From Coenobita brevimanus (Eukaryota > Arthropoda > Malacostraca > Decapoda > Coenobitidae), in the NCBI GenBank assembly GCA_032717465.1, contig CM064664.1:2576969-2640968 (forward strand): a stretch of DNA of 64,000 nt. Direction: 5' to 3'. A model generated the notes under the pieces. That model worked only from the letters and a program-made list of their open reading frames with translations. It searched no databases and was not told where the DNA came from. Both the position numbers and the translations under genes were made by a program. Numbering within the stretch: position 1 is the first letter of the stretch; the number at the start of each line of letters is the position of its first letter. Shown one piece after another: positions 1 through 10,425 of the stretch.

Positions 1-994
1 GGTCAACAGTTCATCTGAATGTATTTCTAAGTTGTTGAAGCATTAAAAAAAGTTGCTACATATACATATAGCATGTGCCCCCACCTCTACCTTTACCTAC
101 TACAGGGATGAGGGCCCCAAACTAGTCCTGCCCCGGCACATTTCAATTCTCTCGTCGCCCCTGGATACAGGTAAATATGTTTTAAGGTGTAGGGAGGAGT
201 GAAGGGTACAGAAACGGGGAAGGAGGCGAGGAGGGAAGGAGCCGGCAAGAGGAGGATGGTACTGGACACTGACAGTTACGTTGGGCATAATCTAGTTATT
301 TGTGTGTAATACAGTTGGCAATATAACGTGCAAGGGTATTGTGTTTAAAATGTCACTGCAGTTACGACTTAAATTCCTCCAAATGATACTGTAACTGTAT
401 TCAAGTCATGAATAACCGATCTAGTTACGGAGGTAAAACGAAGCAGGGTCAATTTAAATGAAACCGTAGGGAGGGGTTGGGGGTGCTGAAGGAGAGAAAC
501 AAAAAGTACTGCTAGAGGGAGGGAAGGGAGGGGGGAGAAGTGATGGAGACAGTGGAAGGGGGAGAAGTGATGGAGACAGTGGAAGGGGGAGGGGAGGAGA
601 CGGCGAAGGGATGGAGAGGGAGTGTATTTGGAGCACTTAAGAACGATAGTTATATAAGTGTTATATAAATGGTGACGAGTAATGTCTCCCAACCACCACA
701 GTGACGATTTATTCATATTACTAATACTTATATTCAAGTCATGGACATAACTTCATAGCGACGGAGGAGAAAAAGAAGCTCGTTTAACACTTGTATTGAT
801 TACCTTCCACACTCCACCTACAGACATACTACTCTCAGCATTAGCGATAAAACGTGGATGATGGCAGAGCGTGACTGGGAAGAGGAGAGACGAATGGGGA
901 GAGGTTAGGAAGGGAAGTGATTTAAACTTGTAAAACAAAACCATATACTCGCGAAACACGCACTGTCAGTGTCAATGTTCAGTGTGTAACTGAC
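1..994. other. Anonymous flank without a recognisable gene
   Basis: No open frame here resembles a known protein. The stretch has purine-rich blocks near 180-250, 455-620 and 885-920, which produce low-complexity Pro/Ser/Leu-rich frames on the minus strand. The motif tcaagtcatg occurs at about 400 and 733, so part of the segment may be an old, decayed duplication; this is weak. It is the target DNA into which the Penelope-like unit inserted at 1,008. Confidence 0.5.
535..590. repeat. 27-bp tandem repeat, two copies
   Basis: Two near-perfect adjacent copies of a purine-rich 27-bp unit containing gtgatggagacagtggaa. The first copy of the tgatggagac core starts at 541 and the second at 568. It is a small minisatellite inside a GGA-rich block. 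Confidence 0.7.
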
Positions 995-1007
995 ATCGTA
1001 ATTAATG
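995..1007. repeat. Target-site duplication, left copy (PLE)
   Basis: The 13 bases atcgtaattaatg lie directly before the Penelope-like terminal sequence and recur at 10,599-10,611 directly after it. Target-site duplications of this size fit Penelope-like insertions. The match shows that everything between belongs to one insertion locus. Confidence 0.85.
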
Positions 1008-1372
1008 ATGGCTGAAGAGTCACACTATCGTGACCATGAAATAGGATACAAAAACCCACACTGGCAGACGAAAAAAGATGTATTCCAAACAGTTTCGGCG
1101 ACAGCTGTCGCCCTCTTCAGTGGATCTACAGACCAAGAGTGGTACATACAAAATGCCGAGAAGCTGCTTATATGCAGGGTGAGGACACGTTTTCCCAACC
1201 ACACCTGATGTGACCTCACCTGACTCTCCTACTCTGTCCACGACCTGAGTGAGGGATTACAAGGGGCAGCAAGGACCTTGCCACTAATCCTCTCATCACT
1301 GGATCTAATTTATACATTCCTTCACTATGGTTAAAATTACTATATCTCTCTATACATACAGCTTCCACAATC
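1008..1372 (-). repeat. PLE pseudo-LTR, 3' copy of minus unit
   Basis: This segment is nearly identical to 3,618-3,983 at a constant offset of 2,611 bases and has the same orientation, so the pair behaves as pseudo-long terminal repeats of the minus-strand Penelope unit. It includes the last ~50 codons of the polymerase gene and the 3' untranslated tail. A third, inverted copy is at 10,269-10,598 on the plus strand. Confidence 0.85.
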
Positions 1373-3201
1373 CTACGTTTCTTATAGTTACTACATTTAT
1401 ACAATATTTGGCTAGAATTCCAGTCGATTCTATGGTCGTTTTCCGAAGAGTGAACGTACACTGCGTTATCTATGTTGCCTATCTTACAAGCATACTTGTG
1501 TTCCTTAATGCGAGTGTCCAAATCCCTTCCCGTTTCACCAATATAAACCAAATCACAGTCTCTACATGGAATTTTGTATACCCCTGCACTTTTGTTACTA
1601 ATTGGTTTATTCTTTACCAGCATTGATCTTAGGGTGGAAGTACACCTAAATGCAATGTTTACATCCAAATCATGACTCACAGACTTCACCAAGCTAAGAT
1701 TTGACACATACGGAACCGTGATGTATGGCTTATTTTGCTGACTTTGTGATGTTGGTCTAGGTACAAAAAAGGCTTTTCTGGCTTTAAAATACGCTTGCCT
1801 TATAAACCAACTGGGATATTTTAGATCTAAAAATATTTTCCATATCTTGGCGTTTTCCGTATCCAGATGTTGGGGACTACTAATTCTGAGTGCTCTAAGG
1901 AACATAGAAGAAATAACTGACATTTTAGTGGAACTGTGGTGATATGAATAATAATGTATATACAAATTGCACTGGGTTGGTTTCCTGTATACAGAAAAGC
2001 TAAGTGTCCCAAGTTCATCCCTGTGCACAAATACATCTAAAAATGGAAGGGAACCATTATTTTGCCATTCAACTTTAAATTTAATTGAGGGAACCAGTGC
2101 ATTTAATTTTGTAAGAAACTCGTCAAAGTTAGCGTATACGTCTGGCCAAAATGAAAACACATCATCAACATATCTATACCAAATTAAATGTTGAGAAGAT
2201 ATGGTGGTAAGAAGGTTGGATTCAAAATATTCCATGTACAGGTTATTAAGAATTGGAGAGAGGGGCGAGCCCATACCCATGCCAGACTTTTGCATGAAAA
2301 ACTGATCACCAAAAGAAAATGCATTACACTGCACACACAGGCTAATAAGTTGGAGAAAGACATCACGTGGCATGCCGAGATCAATGTTACAATTAGGTAA
2401 TTTTTCTTCCAAGAAACTAATTACATCTTCTATAGGGACTTTAGTAAAAAGCGAGTCTACATCAAAACTGACCAACCTGCCACTGGAGAAACTGAGAGAC
2501 TTAATCTTATCAATAAAATCAGTAGAGTTTTGGACATGGGATTTAGAGAATGTGCCAACCAATGGTGTTAATTTGTTCGCTAGAAATTTTGAAAGTTTGT
2601 AAGTGAATGAGCCACACTGTGAGATGATAGGACAGAGGGGAATCTGTGGTTTATGGGTCTTTGGTAACCCATAAATGTAAGGTAATTTTGGATTAATTTG
2701 AATGAACTTACTTGCATCAATGTTTGGCACATCCTTTAAACGGCTTTTGACTTTTTTATTAAAGTCTGTGGATAACCTCTTGAGAGGGGATGACACAAGT
2801 TTTTCATAAGTGGTGGCATCACTCAACAGGTGGTTCATCTTTTCCACATAATCAGGTTTGTCTAAGATGACCACACAATTACTTTTGTCCGCTTTTGTAA
2901 TAAGAATAGAATAATTTTTCTTGAGACTTTCAAGGGCCAAACGAAAACATCGTGGTATGGAGTCACTGGATTCAAAATTTCCTATGAAACTGCTAATTAT
3001 TAAACCAGTTAGGCACGGGATATCCAGCTTGCTGTTAAAGGTAGAAGAAACAAAATCAAGTGCTACATCATTTCCTGGTTTCAAGGCAAAGGACAAACCT
3101 AAATTTAAAACTTGCTCCTCGACACGACTCAATACATACGTAGAAAGATTTAAGATGGAATTCGGTAACATACACATACTCCACGGACTGTGGTTACACA
3201 A
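1216..3201 (-). CDS. Penelope-like reverse transcriptase with GIY-YIG endonuclease
   Basis: A 661-residue frame covering most of a PLE polymerase. The RT core lies at about residues 180-400, with the SFDVDSLFTKVP motif near 245, SGMGMGSPLSP near 306 and the catalytic YVDD at 344-347. The C-terminus (about 538-620) is a GIY-YIG nuclease: GVYKIPCRDC, then YIGETGRDL, then the conserved Glu region IVEAVCIE. RT extends a nicked target end by copying the element RNA, and GIY-YIG makes the nick. All catalytic motifs look intact. The N-terminal part is in another frame (3,203-3,617), so this copy is broken by one frameshift near 3,200-3,215. The apparent start codon is internal to the original gene. 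Confidence 0.9.
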   Translation of the reverse strand: MCNHSPWSMCMLPNSILNLSTYVLSRVEEQVLNLGLSFALKPGNDVALDFVSSTFNSKLDIPCLTGLIISSFIGNFESSDSIPRCFRLALESLKKNYSILITKADKSNCVVILDKPDYVEKMNHLLSDATTYEKLVSSPLKRLSTDFNKKVKSRLKDVPNIDASKFIQINPKLPYIYGLPKTHKPQIPLCPIISQCGSFTYKLSKFLANKLTPLVGTFSKSHVQNSTDFIDKIKSLSFSSGRLVSFDVDSLFTKVPIEDVISFLEEKLPNCNIDLGMPRDVFLQLISLCVQCNAFSFGDQFFMQKSGMGMGSPLSPILNNLYMEYFESNLLTTISSQHLIWYRYVDDVFSFWPDVYANFDEFLTKLNALVPSIKFKVEWQNNGSLPFLDVFVHRDELGTLSFSVYRKPTQCNLYIHYYSYHHSSTKMSVISSMFLRALRISSPQHLDTENAKIWKIFLDLKYPSWFIRQAYFKARKAFFVPRPTSQSQQNKPYITVPYVSNLSLVKSVSHDLDVNIAFRCTSTLRSMLVKNKPISNKSAGVYKIPCRDCDLVYIGETGRDLDTRIKEHKYACKIGNIDNAVYVHSSENDHRIDWNSSQILYKCSNYKKRRIVEAVCIERYSNFNHSEGMYKLDPVMRGLVARSLLPLVIPHSGRGQSRRVR

Positions 3202-3202
3202 A

Positions 3203-3617
3203 TCACTAAGTTTTTCTTGCAGTCGGATGCGTGTGAAATAAGTTTCTCTGTTATTTTCTTATCAGCTGTTTCACATATTGCTTCAAATAAATCACTTGGC
3301 AGTTGTTGCTTGAGGAAACTCAACGTACGTCGTAGATGGTAGTATGTTTCATCATTTTCTCTCTTCACGTTGCGTATACCGTCCTTCAGTAACATCCGTG
3401 CAGAATCAGGGAAGGGGTCGTGTTGCTGCCTGAAGAGAGAAGGTCGGAAAGATCTAGGCACCACTTGTTCATGGAGGCAATCGGTGAGGAAATGTTGCTG
3501 TAGTTTCTTGTGTTTGACTGAGATAAGCAGCTTCTCATAACGACGAAAGCAGGCCACAAGATGGGGGAAAGTGACCAAAAAGAAGTGGAAGAATGTGTGT
3601 CTTATCGTGGGATCCAT
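3203..3617 (-). pseudogene. N-terminal part of the PLE polymerase, frameshifted
   Basis: A minus-strand frame beginning at the ATG immediately after the upstream pseudo-LTR. Its first ~135 residues are basic and helical (for example KHKKLQQHFL), as expected for the poorly conserved N-terminus of Penelope polymerases. Near 3,210 it drifts out of the main frame after HASDCKKNL, while the neighbouring frame goes on with CNHSPWSMCML, so a single-base indel separates the two halves. It ends in a short nonsense tail at 3,150. The assignment rests on position and the continuing alignment, not on a recognised domain. Confidence 0.75.
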
Positions 3618-3983
3618 GACGACTGAAGAGTCACTCTATCGTGACCATGAAATAGGATACAAAAACCCACACTGGCAGACGAAAAAAGATGTATTCCAAA
3701 CAGTTTCGGCGACAGCTGTCGCCCTCTTCAGTGGATCTACAGACCAAGAGTGGTGCATACAAAATGCCGAGAAGCTGCTTATATGCAGGGTGAGGACACG
3801 TTTTCCCAACCACACCTGATGTGACCTCACCTGACTCTCCTAATCTGTTCACGACCTGAGTGAGGGATTACAAGGGGCGGCAAGGACCTTGCCACTAATC
3901 CTCTCATCACTGGATCTAATTTATACATTCCTTCACTATGGTTAAAATTACTATATCTCTCTATACATACAGCTTCCACAATC
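3618..3983 (-). repeat. PLE pseudo-LTR, 5' copy of minus unit
   Basis: Direct repeat of 1,008-1,372 with only scattered substitutions. It precedes the polymerase ATG at 3,617. At 3,983 the sequence switches abruptly to the inverted plus-strand unit without any spacer, so this is the head-to-head junction. Confidence 0.85.
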
Positions 3984-5056
3984 TCACAGTGTGGCTCATT
4001 CACTTACAAACTTTCAAAATTTCTAGCGAACAAATTAGCACCATTGGTTGGCACATTCTCTAAATCCTATGTCCAAAACTCTACTGATTTTATTGATAAG
4101 ATTAAGTCTCTCAGTTTCTCCAGTGGCAGGTTGGTCAGTTTTGATGTAGACTCGCTTTTTACTAAAGTCCCTATAGAAGATGTAATTAGTTTCTTGGAAG
4201 AAAAATTACCTAATTGTAACATTGATCTCGGCATGCCACATGATGTCTTTCTCCAACTTATTAGCCTGTGTGTGCAGTGTAATGCATTTTCTTTTGGTGA
4301 TCAGTTTTTCATGCAAAAGTTTGGCATGGGTATGGGCTCGCCCCTCTCTCCAATTCTTAGTAACCTGTACATGGAATATTTTGAATCCAACCTTCTTACC
4401 ACCATATCTCCTCAACATTTAATTTGGTATAGGTATGTTGATGATGTGTTTTCATTTTGGCCAGACGTATACGCTAACTTTGACGAGTTTCTTACAAAAT
4501 TAAATGCACTGGTTCCCTCAATTAAATTTAAAGTTGAATGGCAAAATAATGGTTCCCTTCCATTTTTAGATGTATTTGTGCACAGGGATGAACTTGGGAC
4601 ACTTAGCTTTTCTGTATACAGGAAACCAACCCAGTGCAATTTGTATATACATTATTATTCATATCACCACAGTTCCACTAAAATGTCAGTTATTTCTTCT
4701 ATGTTCCTTAGAGCACTCAGAATTAGTAGTTCCCAACATCTGGATACGGAAAACGCCAAGATATGGAAAATATTTTTAGATCTAAAATATCCCAGTTGGT
4801 TTATAAGGCAAGCGTATTTTAAAGCCAGAAAAGCCTTTTTTGTACCTAGACCAACATCACAAAGTCAGCAAAATAAGCCATACATCACGGTTCCGTATGT
4901 GTCAAATCTTAGCTTGGTGAAGTCTGTGAGTCATGATTTGGATGTAAACATTGAATTTAGATATACTTCCACCTTAAGATCAATGCTGGTAAAGAATAAA
5001 CCAATTGGTAACAAAACTGCAGGGGTATACAAAATTCCATGTAGAGACTGTGATTT
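3984..5056 (+). pseudogene. Second PLE copy, RT domain, 5'-truncated
   Basis: Plus-strand copy of the same polymerase, starting within the RT domain (residues ~197 onward of the minus copy) and highly similar to it. It keeps SFDVDSLFTKVP, GMGMGSPLSP and YVDD, with substitutions such as SG to FG before MGMG. The open frame is 4,044-5,078, but from 5,057 it reads into the inserted CR1 tail. The interrupted codon series resumes at 10,092 with VYIGETGRD, so this and 10,092-10,425 are two halves of one gene. Confidence 0.88.
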
Positions 5057-6822
5057 ACATAAGAACATAAGAACATGAGAAGAGAGGATAACTGCAGTAG
5101 GCCGGTTGGCCCATGCTAGGCAGCTCCTAGAAGAGTAACTGAACTACTAGAATGAGATAAGGATAGCAAAGAAGAAGGCTCTCCCCCGCCCTCCAAACCC
5201 TCCAGCTGAAGCCGGCAGGAAAAAGTCAGAAAGAACACCACGCCGTATAGAAAAACTGGCGTGGACATTTTACAGGAAGGTGGGAAAGGAGAATAGAGAC
5301 TATCATAGTGTAACCTGAAAAGGAAAAATTATGAATTAGTATTGGTTATAAGATTTTCTTTTTTCTATATCCACCCCTTATTAGTCATATGCTTATCTAG
5401 CCTATGCTTGAAACTCTCAATGGAAGAGGCAGCAACTACTTTACTAGGTAGCTTATTCCATTCGTCTACTACTCTATTACCAAACCAATTTCTACCTATT
5501 TCCTTACTGAAACGGAATTTTTCTAGTTTGAAACCATTATTTCTAGTTCTATCCTGTATGCTCACTTTAAGTACCTTGCTAATATCTCCCTTATTTATAC
5601 CCTTCATCCACTTAAACACCTCAATTAAGTCTCCCCTTACTCTACGCCTCTCTAGCGAATGCAGATTTAGTCTTTTCAGTCTGTCTTCATATAACAGGTT
5701 CCGGACGTCATGTATCATTTTTGTCATTCTTCTCTGTACATTTTCTAACAAATTAATATCCATTCTATAGTAAGGACACCAAAATTGTACTGCGTAGTCT
5801 AAATGTGGCCTTACTAATGCTAGATAAAGTTTCAGTATTACTTTAGATGATCTATTGCTCACGCTTCTCGAAATAAATCCTAGGACCCTATTTGCTTTAT
5901 TTCTCGCATTAATACACTGTTGCCTTGGTTTAAGGTCGTTACTAATCATAACTCCTAGATCTCTCTCGCATTCCGATTTGCTAATTTCTTTGTTATCTAA
6001 GCTGTATTTAGTATCTCCAATGGTCTTGCCTACGTTAAGTACTTTACATTTTTCAACGTTAAATTCCATTTGCCAAGTTTTAGACCATTTGGACAATGTA
6101 TCGAGGTCTTTTTGTAAGTTATGGCAATCGTCAGTCGAGTTAATGATACGCCCTATTTTTGTATCGTCGGCAAATTTGCTGATGCTGCTATTGACTCCTA
6201 AATCTAGATCATTTATATATATGATAAATAATAAGGGACCGAGTACTGAACCCTGTGGTACACCGCTAGTTACTAATCCCCAGTCCGACTTAGTTCCATT
6301 TATTAATACTCTCTGCTTTCGTCCTTTCAGCCAGGATTCTATCCATTTTAAGATATCGCCGTCTATACCGTGTGCTCGAACCTTTCTAACTAACCTTTCG
6401 TGTGGGACCCTATCAAAAGCTTTACTAAAGTCCAGATAAATAACATCGTAAGCTTTATCGCTATCTACTGCCTCATGGACCTCCGAGTAGAATGACAACA
6501 AGTTTGTGAGGCAGGATCGTCCTTGCTTGAATCCGTGCTGACTTTCGTTTATAAGATTAAATCTTTCTAAGTGTTCTCTAATCTTATTTGCCAAAATTGA
6601 CTCCAACATTTTTCCTGCTATTGACGTTAGACTTATCGGACGATAATTCGACGCAGCTGATTTATCACCCTTTTTAAAGATGGGCACTACGTTTGCGGTC
6701 TTCCACGCCTCGGGAACTTCTCCTGAACTTAAAGAGTCATTAAATAATGTTAAAAGTGGCTGACATAATTCTTCTTTGGTTTCTTTTATAATTTTTGCAT
6801 ATATATCGTCCGAGGTGGTACC
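5057..6822 (-). mobile_element. CR1-like LINE, 3' part (CR1-A)
   Basis: Minus-strand non-LTR retrotransposon inserted in the plus PLE copy. Its 3' end, at the low coordinate, is a short tandem GTTCTTAT repeat on the element strand, the kind of terminal octamer array typical of CR1 elements. The 3' UTR (5,057-5,364) has no frame. The 5' continuation is at 9,872-10,091, beyond the nested Jockey-like LINE. No target-site duplication is visible at the PLE/CR1 junctions, as is common for CR1. Confidence 0.85.
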
Positions 6823-6837
6823 TCGGATTGCTACCAC
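5365..6837 (-). CDS. CR1-like reverse transcriptase, partial
   Basis: A 490-codon open frame without internal stops that ends at the natural stop. The first few residues come from the nested LINE. CR1-type RT motifs appear in order: VVPIFKKGDKSAASNYRPISL (fingers), QHGFKQGRSCLTNLL, YLDFSKAFDRVPHERL (first catalytic Asp), SGVPQGSVLGPLLF, and KFADDTKIG with the catalytic Asp pair. The C-terminal thumb region ends in FKHRLDKHMTNKGWI. The endonuclease and the first RT residues are missing; the preceding RT residues lie at 9,872-10,048. The intact length suggests fairly recent insertion before disruption. Confidence 0.92.
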   Translation of the reverse strand: MVAIRGTTSDDIYAKIIKETKEELCQPLLTLFNDSLSSGEVPEAWKTANVVPIFKKGDKSAASNYRPISLTSIAGKMLESILANKIREHLERFNLINESQHGFKQGRSCLTNLLSFYSEVHEAVDSDKAYDVIYLDFSKAFDRVPHERLVRKVRAHGIDGDILKWIESWLKGRKQRVLINGTKSDWGLVTSGVPQGSVLGPLLFIIYINDLDLGVNSSISKFADDTKIGRIINSTDDCHNLQKDLDTLSKWSKTWQMEFNVEKCKVLNVGKTIGDTKYSLDNKEISKSECERDLGVMISNDLKPRQQCINARNKANRVLGFISRSVSNRSSKVILKLYLALVRPHLDYAVQFWCPYYRMDINLLENVQRRMTKMIHDVRNLLYEDRLKRLNLHSLERRRVRGDLIEVFKWMKGINKGDISKVLKVSIQDRTRNNGFKLEKFRFSKEIGRNWFGNRVVDEWNKLPSKVVAASSIESFKHRLDKHMTNKGWI

Positions 6838-6839
6838 CG

Positions 6840-7663
6840 GCAGGGTAGGGCTGGAGGCACAGGGTCCTCCCGGTCGCCATCAAGCGACTGTGCCAGCAGC
6901 GACTGTTGCTATTTCCGGGAATGCTCGTCGGCGAAGAGGTGACGGTGCGGCCTTATTCTTTACCAACATCCGCGGTCTTACCACAAATTTAAACTCAGTT
7001 CATTTTTTCCTTCAGTCCATATCCCCTTTGGCCCTTTTCCTCACAGAACCACAAATCTCATCCTCTACCGATATATCTCCAGTTTGTTTTCCCGGTTACC
7101 ATCTCCTTACAAACTTTCGAAACAAGGGCGGCACCTGTTGTTATATCAAATCCCAATATGCAGTTGATACTATTTTAAACTTCACTTCATCCAGTTTTGA
7201 TTACTCATTATATAAATTAAATTGCCAAAACATTACCAAATATATCTGTGTGGTTTATCGTTCCCCCAATGCTTCTTCGGAACCCAGTGTATTTGATTCC
7301 ATATCCACTCAGTTGAGTAACCTTGACCTTGCCCTTGGTAATGAAATTACCATTTTGGGTGATTTTAACATACACAGTGTTGAATGGTTATTGCATTCTG
7401 CCCGGACTGACGACGCTGGTCTAGAATGCGAGCTGTTTGCAGAATCGTTTAATCTCACCCAGTTGGTAAAGCAACCAACCAGAATACCTGATAATCGTGA
7501 CCATAATGCCCATCTCTTAGATTTATTCTTGACAAATAATCCAGATCAATACAGGATAGAGGTACTGTCACCACTTGGATCCTCTGACCACAATCTCATC
7601 AAAGCCTCATTAGTTAACCCTCCTACACCTCCCCATTCCGAACCTGTCAGGGTGACCCGATAG
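6840..7663 (+). pseudogene. LINE J1 endonuclease region
   Basis: Exonuclease/endonuclease/phosphatase-type domain of the J1 polyprotein. Recognisable motifs are TNIRGLTTNLNSV at the N-terminus, FLTEPQ, YICVVYRSPN, ILGDFNIHSVEW (metal-binding Asp/Asn) and GSSDHNLI (catalytic Ser-Asp-His) near the end. The enzyme nicks target DNA to prime reverse transcription. Translation stops at an in-frame TAG (7,661-7,663), but homology continues in the same frame, so this is a nonsense mutation and not the natural end. The upstream frame runs into CR1 sequence, so the true start is uncertain. Confidence 0.85.
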
Positions 7664-9780
7664 CACTTTGACAGGGCAGACTGGGATGGATTTAGAAATT
7701 ATCTTGCTGATGTTCCATGGCAGTCTTTCTTCTCGAGTGATCCCAATTCTACCCAGTCCCACATTTGCGACTTAATACTAGCTGGTATGGATTTATTCAT
7801 ACCAAGTCAACAATTCACTAAAAGATCAAACTCTCCAAAATGGTTTGATGGCAATTGTGCCAGAGCAACAGCTCAAAAGTCATTAGCATATAACTCTTAC
7901 TTAAAATAAAAAACATCTGAATCACTCTCCCAATTTAAAATTGCTAGAAATCATGCAAAAGCTGTATTAAATCTATCTAAATCAAACTTTCTTCAAAAGC
8001 AAGCATCAAAACTACTTAACAACCCTAAAGACAATAGAATATTCTGGTCAACTCTTAATTCTTTCAATAATAACTTTAACAGGTCATCTTCCATTCCCCC
8101 ACTAAAATCTTCAGATGGCAATATTACAAATGACCCACGTGGGAAAGCAGATCTCTTTGCTAGTACCTTTGCCAGAAACTCTACCATAGATGATACCAGC
8201 CAGAATGTCTCAGTACTGGAACTTGATTCTCCCGAAATTGCCCCACTTAAAATACAGACAAGATTTGTAAAATCCATCCTAGACAATTTACCTACCAACA
8301 AAGCTCCAGGCCCAGATGGAATTCCGCCAATTGTTTTGAAAAAGTGTTCCCCTGAACTTGCCTCTGTCCTAGCCAAATTATTCAGACTATGCATACGTAC
8401 TTCTTTATTCCCAAATTCATGGAAAGAAGCCAATATCCACCCAGTTCCGAAGAAAGGAAGTTCGTCTGACCCCTCCAATTACAGACCAATAGCTGTCACA
8501 TCTTCTCTTAGTAAGGTATTTGAAACTTTAATTAATAAGCATATTGTTAAACATCTTGAATCCAACAACTTAATTAGTGATAGACAATACGGTTTTCGCC
8601 ACGAAAGATCCACCATTGACATACTCAATCTCTTAACTCATACCATCCATCAATCAATTGATCTTTTTGGAGAAACTCATGCAGTAGCTCTTGATATCTC
8701 TAAAGCTTTCGACAGAGTATGGCACCGTTCCCTGCTGTCCAAACTCCCTTGCTATGGACTAACGTCTTTTGTTCCTTTGATTTCTTCTTATCTTAGTGAC
8801 AGGAAAATAAGAGTAAAAGTAGATGATGTATATTCGAATTTCCACTCAATTAACGCCGGCGTGCTGCAGGGATCAGTTCTGGCGCCAACACTATTTCTGG
8901 TTCATATTAATGATCTCTTATCTGTCACTCACAATCCCGTTCACTCATATGCAGATGACTCAACACTACATAGTTCATTCACACTCAGATGTCCATTTAC
9001 AAAGTCTAATATCTCTACCTCTCAACTCAGTACAGCCATCTCCGTAAATCAAGATCTAGCTACAATCAGTGAATGGGGACAAAACAACCTTGTCTCTTTT
9101 AATGCTAGTAAAACTAAATATATACAGTTTACTAATAGACAGATATTGCTAGATTCGTACATTACCTTCAGTGCTACTAATATTCCCATCTCCAAAAGTA
9201 TTGAAATTCTTGGTGTCTCACTTAACAGTGCCCTCAGCTGGACCTCTCATGTCAGATCACTTGCTAAGGCCGCCTCAAAGAAACTTGGATTATTGTACAG
9301 AGTCCGTAACTTCTTTGCCGATGAGCAGTTAGCTATAATTTATAAAAGTCATGTGCGCTCTCAGCTTGAATATTGCTCACCCTTGTGGAATGGTTGTGGA
9401 GAGGTTGCATTAAGACAACTAGACAAAATTCAGAATAAAGCTGTTAGAATCATTAACAACCCTGCCATTACATATAAACTACCTCCCCTGCAAGTAAGAA
9501 GGAATGTTGCCTCTCTTGCATTATTTTACAGATTTTTGGCAAATGCTCAGACGAAGTTGCGTCCATGATGCCACCTCTCCATGCCTTCCCTCGTGCTACA
9601 CGGGCATCTGGTAGCGCTCATGACTGGAATGTCACTCAACCATATTGCAGAACTTCTGCCTATCGGAATTCTTTCATTCCCCGAACTGCATCTCTCTGGA
9701 ACTCGCTTCCCCAGAGTTGTTTTCCTCCAAATTTCAACCCATAACTGTTCAAGTCTAACTGTTACAGATATTTTATGAAT
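7664..9780 (+). pseudogene. LINE J1 linker and reverse transcriptase, degraded
   Basis: Continuation of the J1 frame. After the TAG at 7,661 there is a second in-frame TAA at 7,907-7,909, then an open run to 9,568. RT motifs: APGPDGIPPIVLKKC, NYRPIAVTSS, QYGFRHERSTID, ALDISKAFDRVWH, GVLQGSVLAPTLF and YADDSTLH. Near 9,535 a short deletion relative to J2 shifts the frame, and the last ~70 codons (9,569-9,780) are in another frame. Apart from these lesions the reading frame is well kept, so decay is recent. Confidence 0.88.
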
Positions 9781-9871
9781 AGAGGATACCAGTAATCTGG
9801 TGTATGGATATTTTTTTTTTCCCCATTTGTTTTTCCTTCCTCCGTTCTGTTATTAAAAAAAAAAAAAAAAA

Positions 9872-10091
9872 TGGCGATTTTTGAGGTTTTAACTTATTAA
9901 TTTCTTTCAATACTTCCTCCTTACTAATGGTTATTTTACTAAGAATATTTTCCGTATTCTCATCGTAAATATTTGCTGCTTGAGGGACCAGGTCTAGATT
10001 TTCCTTGGTGAATACTGGTATGAAATAATTATTTAGGATGGAGTACATTTCTTTATCTTCACTGGTAATGTCACCTGATTCTGTTCTGAGT
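9872..10091 (-). pseudogene. CR1-A, 5' continuation upstream of nested LINE
   Basis: Minus-strand coding sequence reading SILNNYFIPVFTKEN ... ILSKITISKEEVLKEI then KLKPQKS, the segment that precedes the PGxDxI motif in CR1 reverse transcriptases. It joins in order to the 5,365-6,822 frame once J1 is removed. CR1-A ends (5'-truncated) at 10,091, where Penelope sequence resumes. Confidence 0.85.
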
Positions 10092-10425
10092 GGTTTATAT
10101 TGGTGAAACGGGAAGGGATTTGGACACTCGCATTAAGGAACACAAGTATGCTTGTAAGATAGGCAACATAGATAACGCAGTGTACGTTCACTCTTCGGAA
10201 AACGACCATAGAATCGACTGGAATTCTAGCCAAATATTGTATAAATGTAGTAACCATAAGAAACGTAGGATTGTGGAAGCTGTATGTATAGAGAGATATA
10301 GTAATTTTAACCATAGTGAAGGAATGTATAAATTAGATCCAGTGATGAGAGGATTAGTGGCAAGGTCCTTGCTGCCCCTTGTAATCCCTCACTCAGGTCG
10401 TGGACAGAGTAGGAGAGTCAGGTGA
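10092..10425 (+). pseudogene. Second PLE copy, GIY-YIG and C-terminus
   Basis: Resumes the plus-strand Penelope polymerase interrupted at 5,056: VYIGETGRDLDTRIKEH, then the conserved Glu region (IVEAVCIERY) and the C-terminal tail ending GRGQSRRVR at the same stop as the minus copy. The GVYKIPC half of the nuclease is at 5,013-5,056, so the nuclease domain is cut between its GIY and YIG halves by 5.0 kb of inserted LINE DNA. Confidence 0.9.

Larger units (their letters stand above)
6823..9871 (+). mobile_element. Jockey/BS-like LINE nested in CR1-A (J1)
   Basis: Plus-strand non-LTR retrotransposon with an apurinic-type endonuclease, an RT and a poly(A) tail at 9,855-9,871. On both sides lies minus-strand CR1 coding sequence that becomes continuous when this segment is removed (KLKPQKSP on one side, SDDIYAK on the other). 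The 5' edge, about 6,823, is set by where CR1 homology ends. A shorter close relative (J2) is at 15,246-16,383 and a diverged one (J3) at 16,721-19,740. The clade name rests on the motif pattern only. Confidence 0.85.

Noticed and set aside
1005..1241. Plus and minus frames conserved between 1.0 and 3.6 kb
   Set aside because: They are shadows of the Penelope pseudo-LTRs. The conservation reflects the repeat, not a gene.
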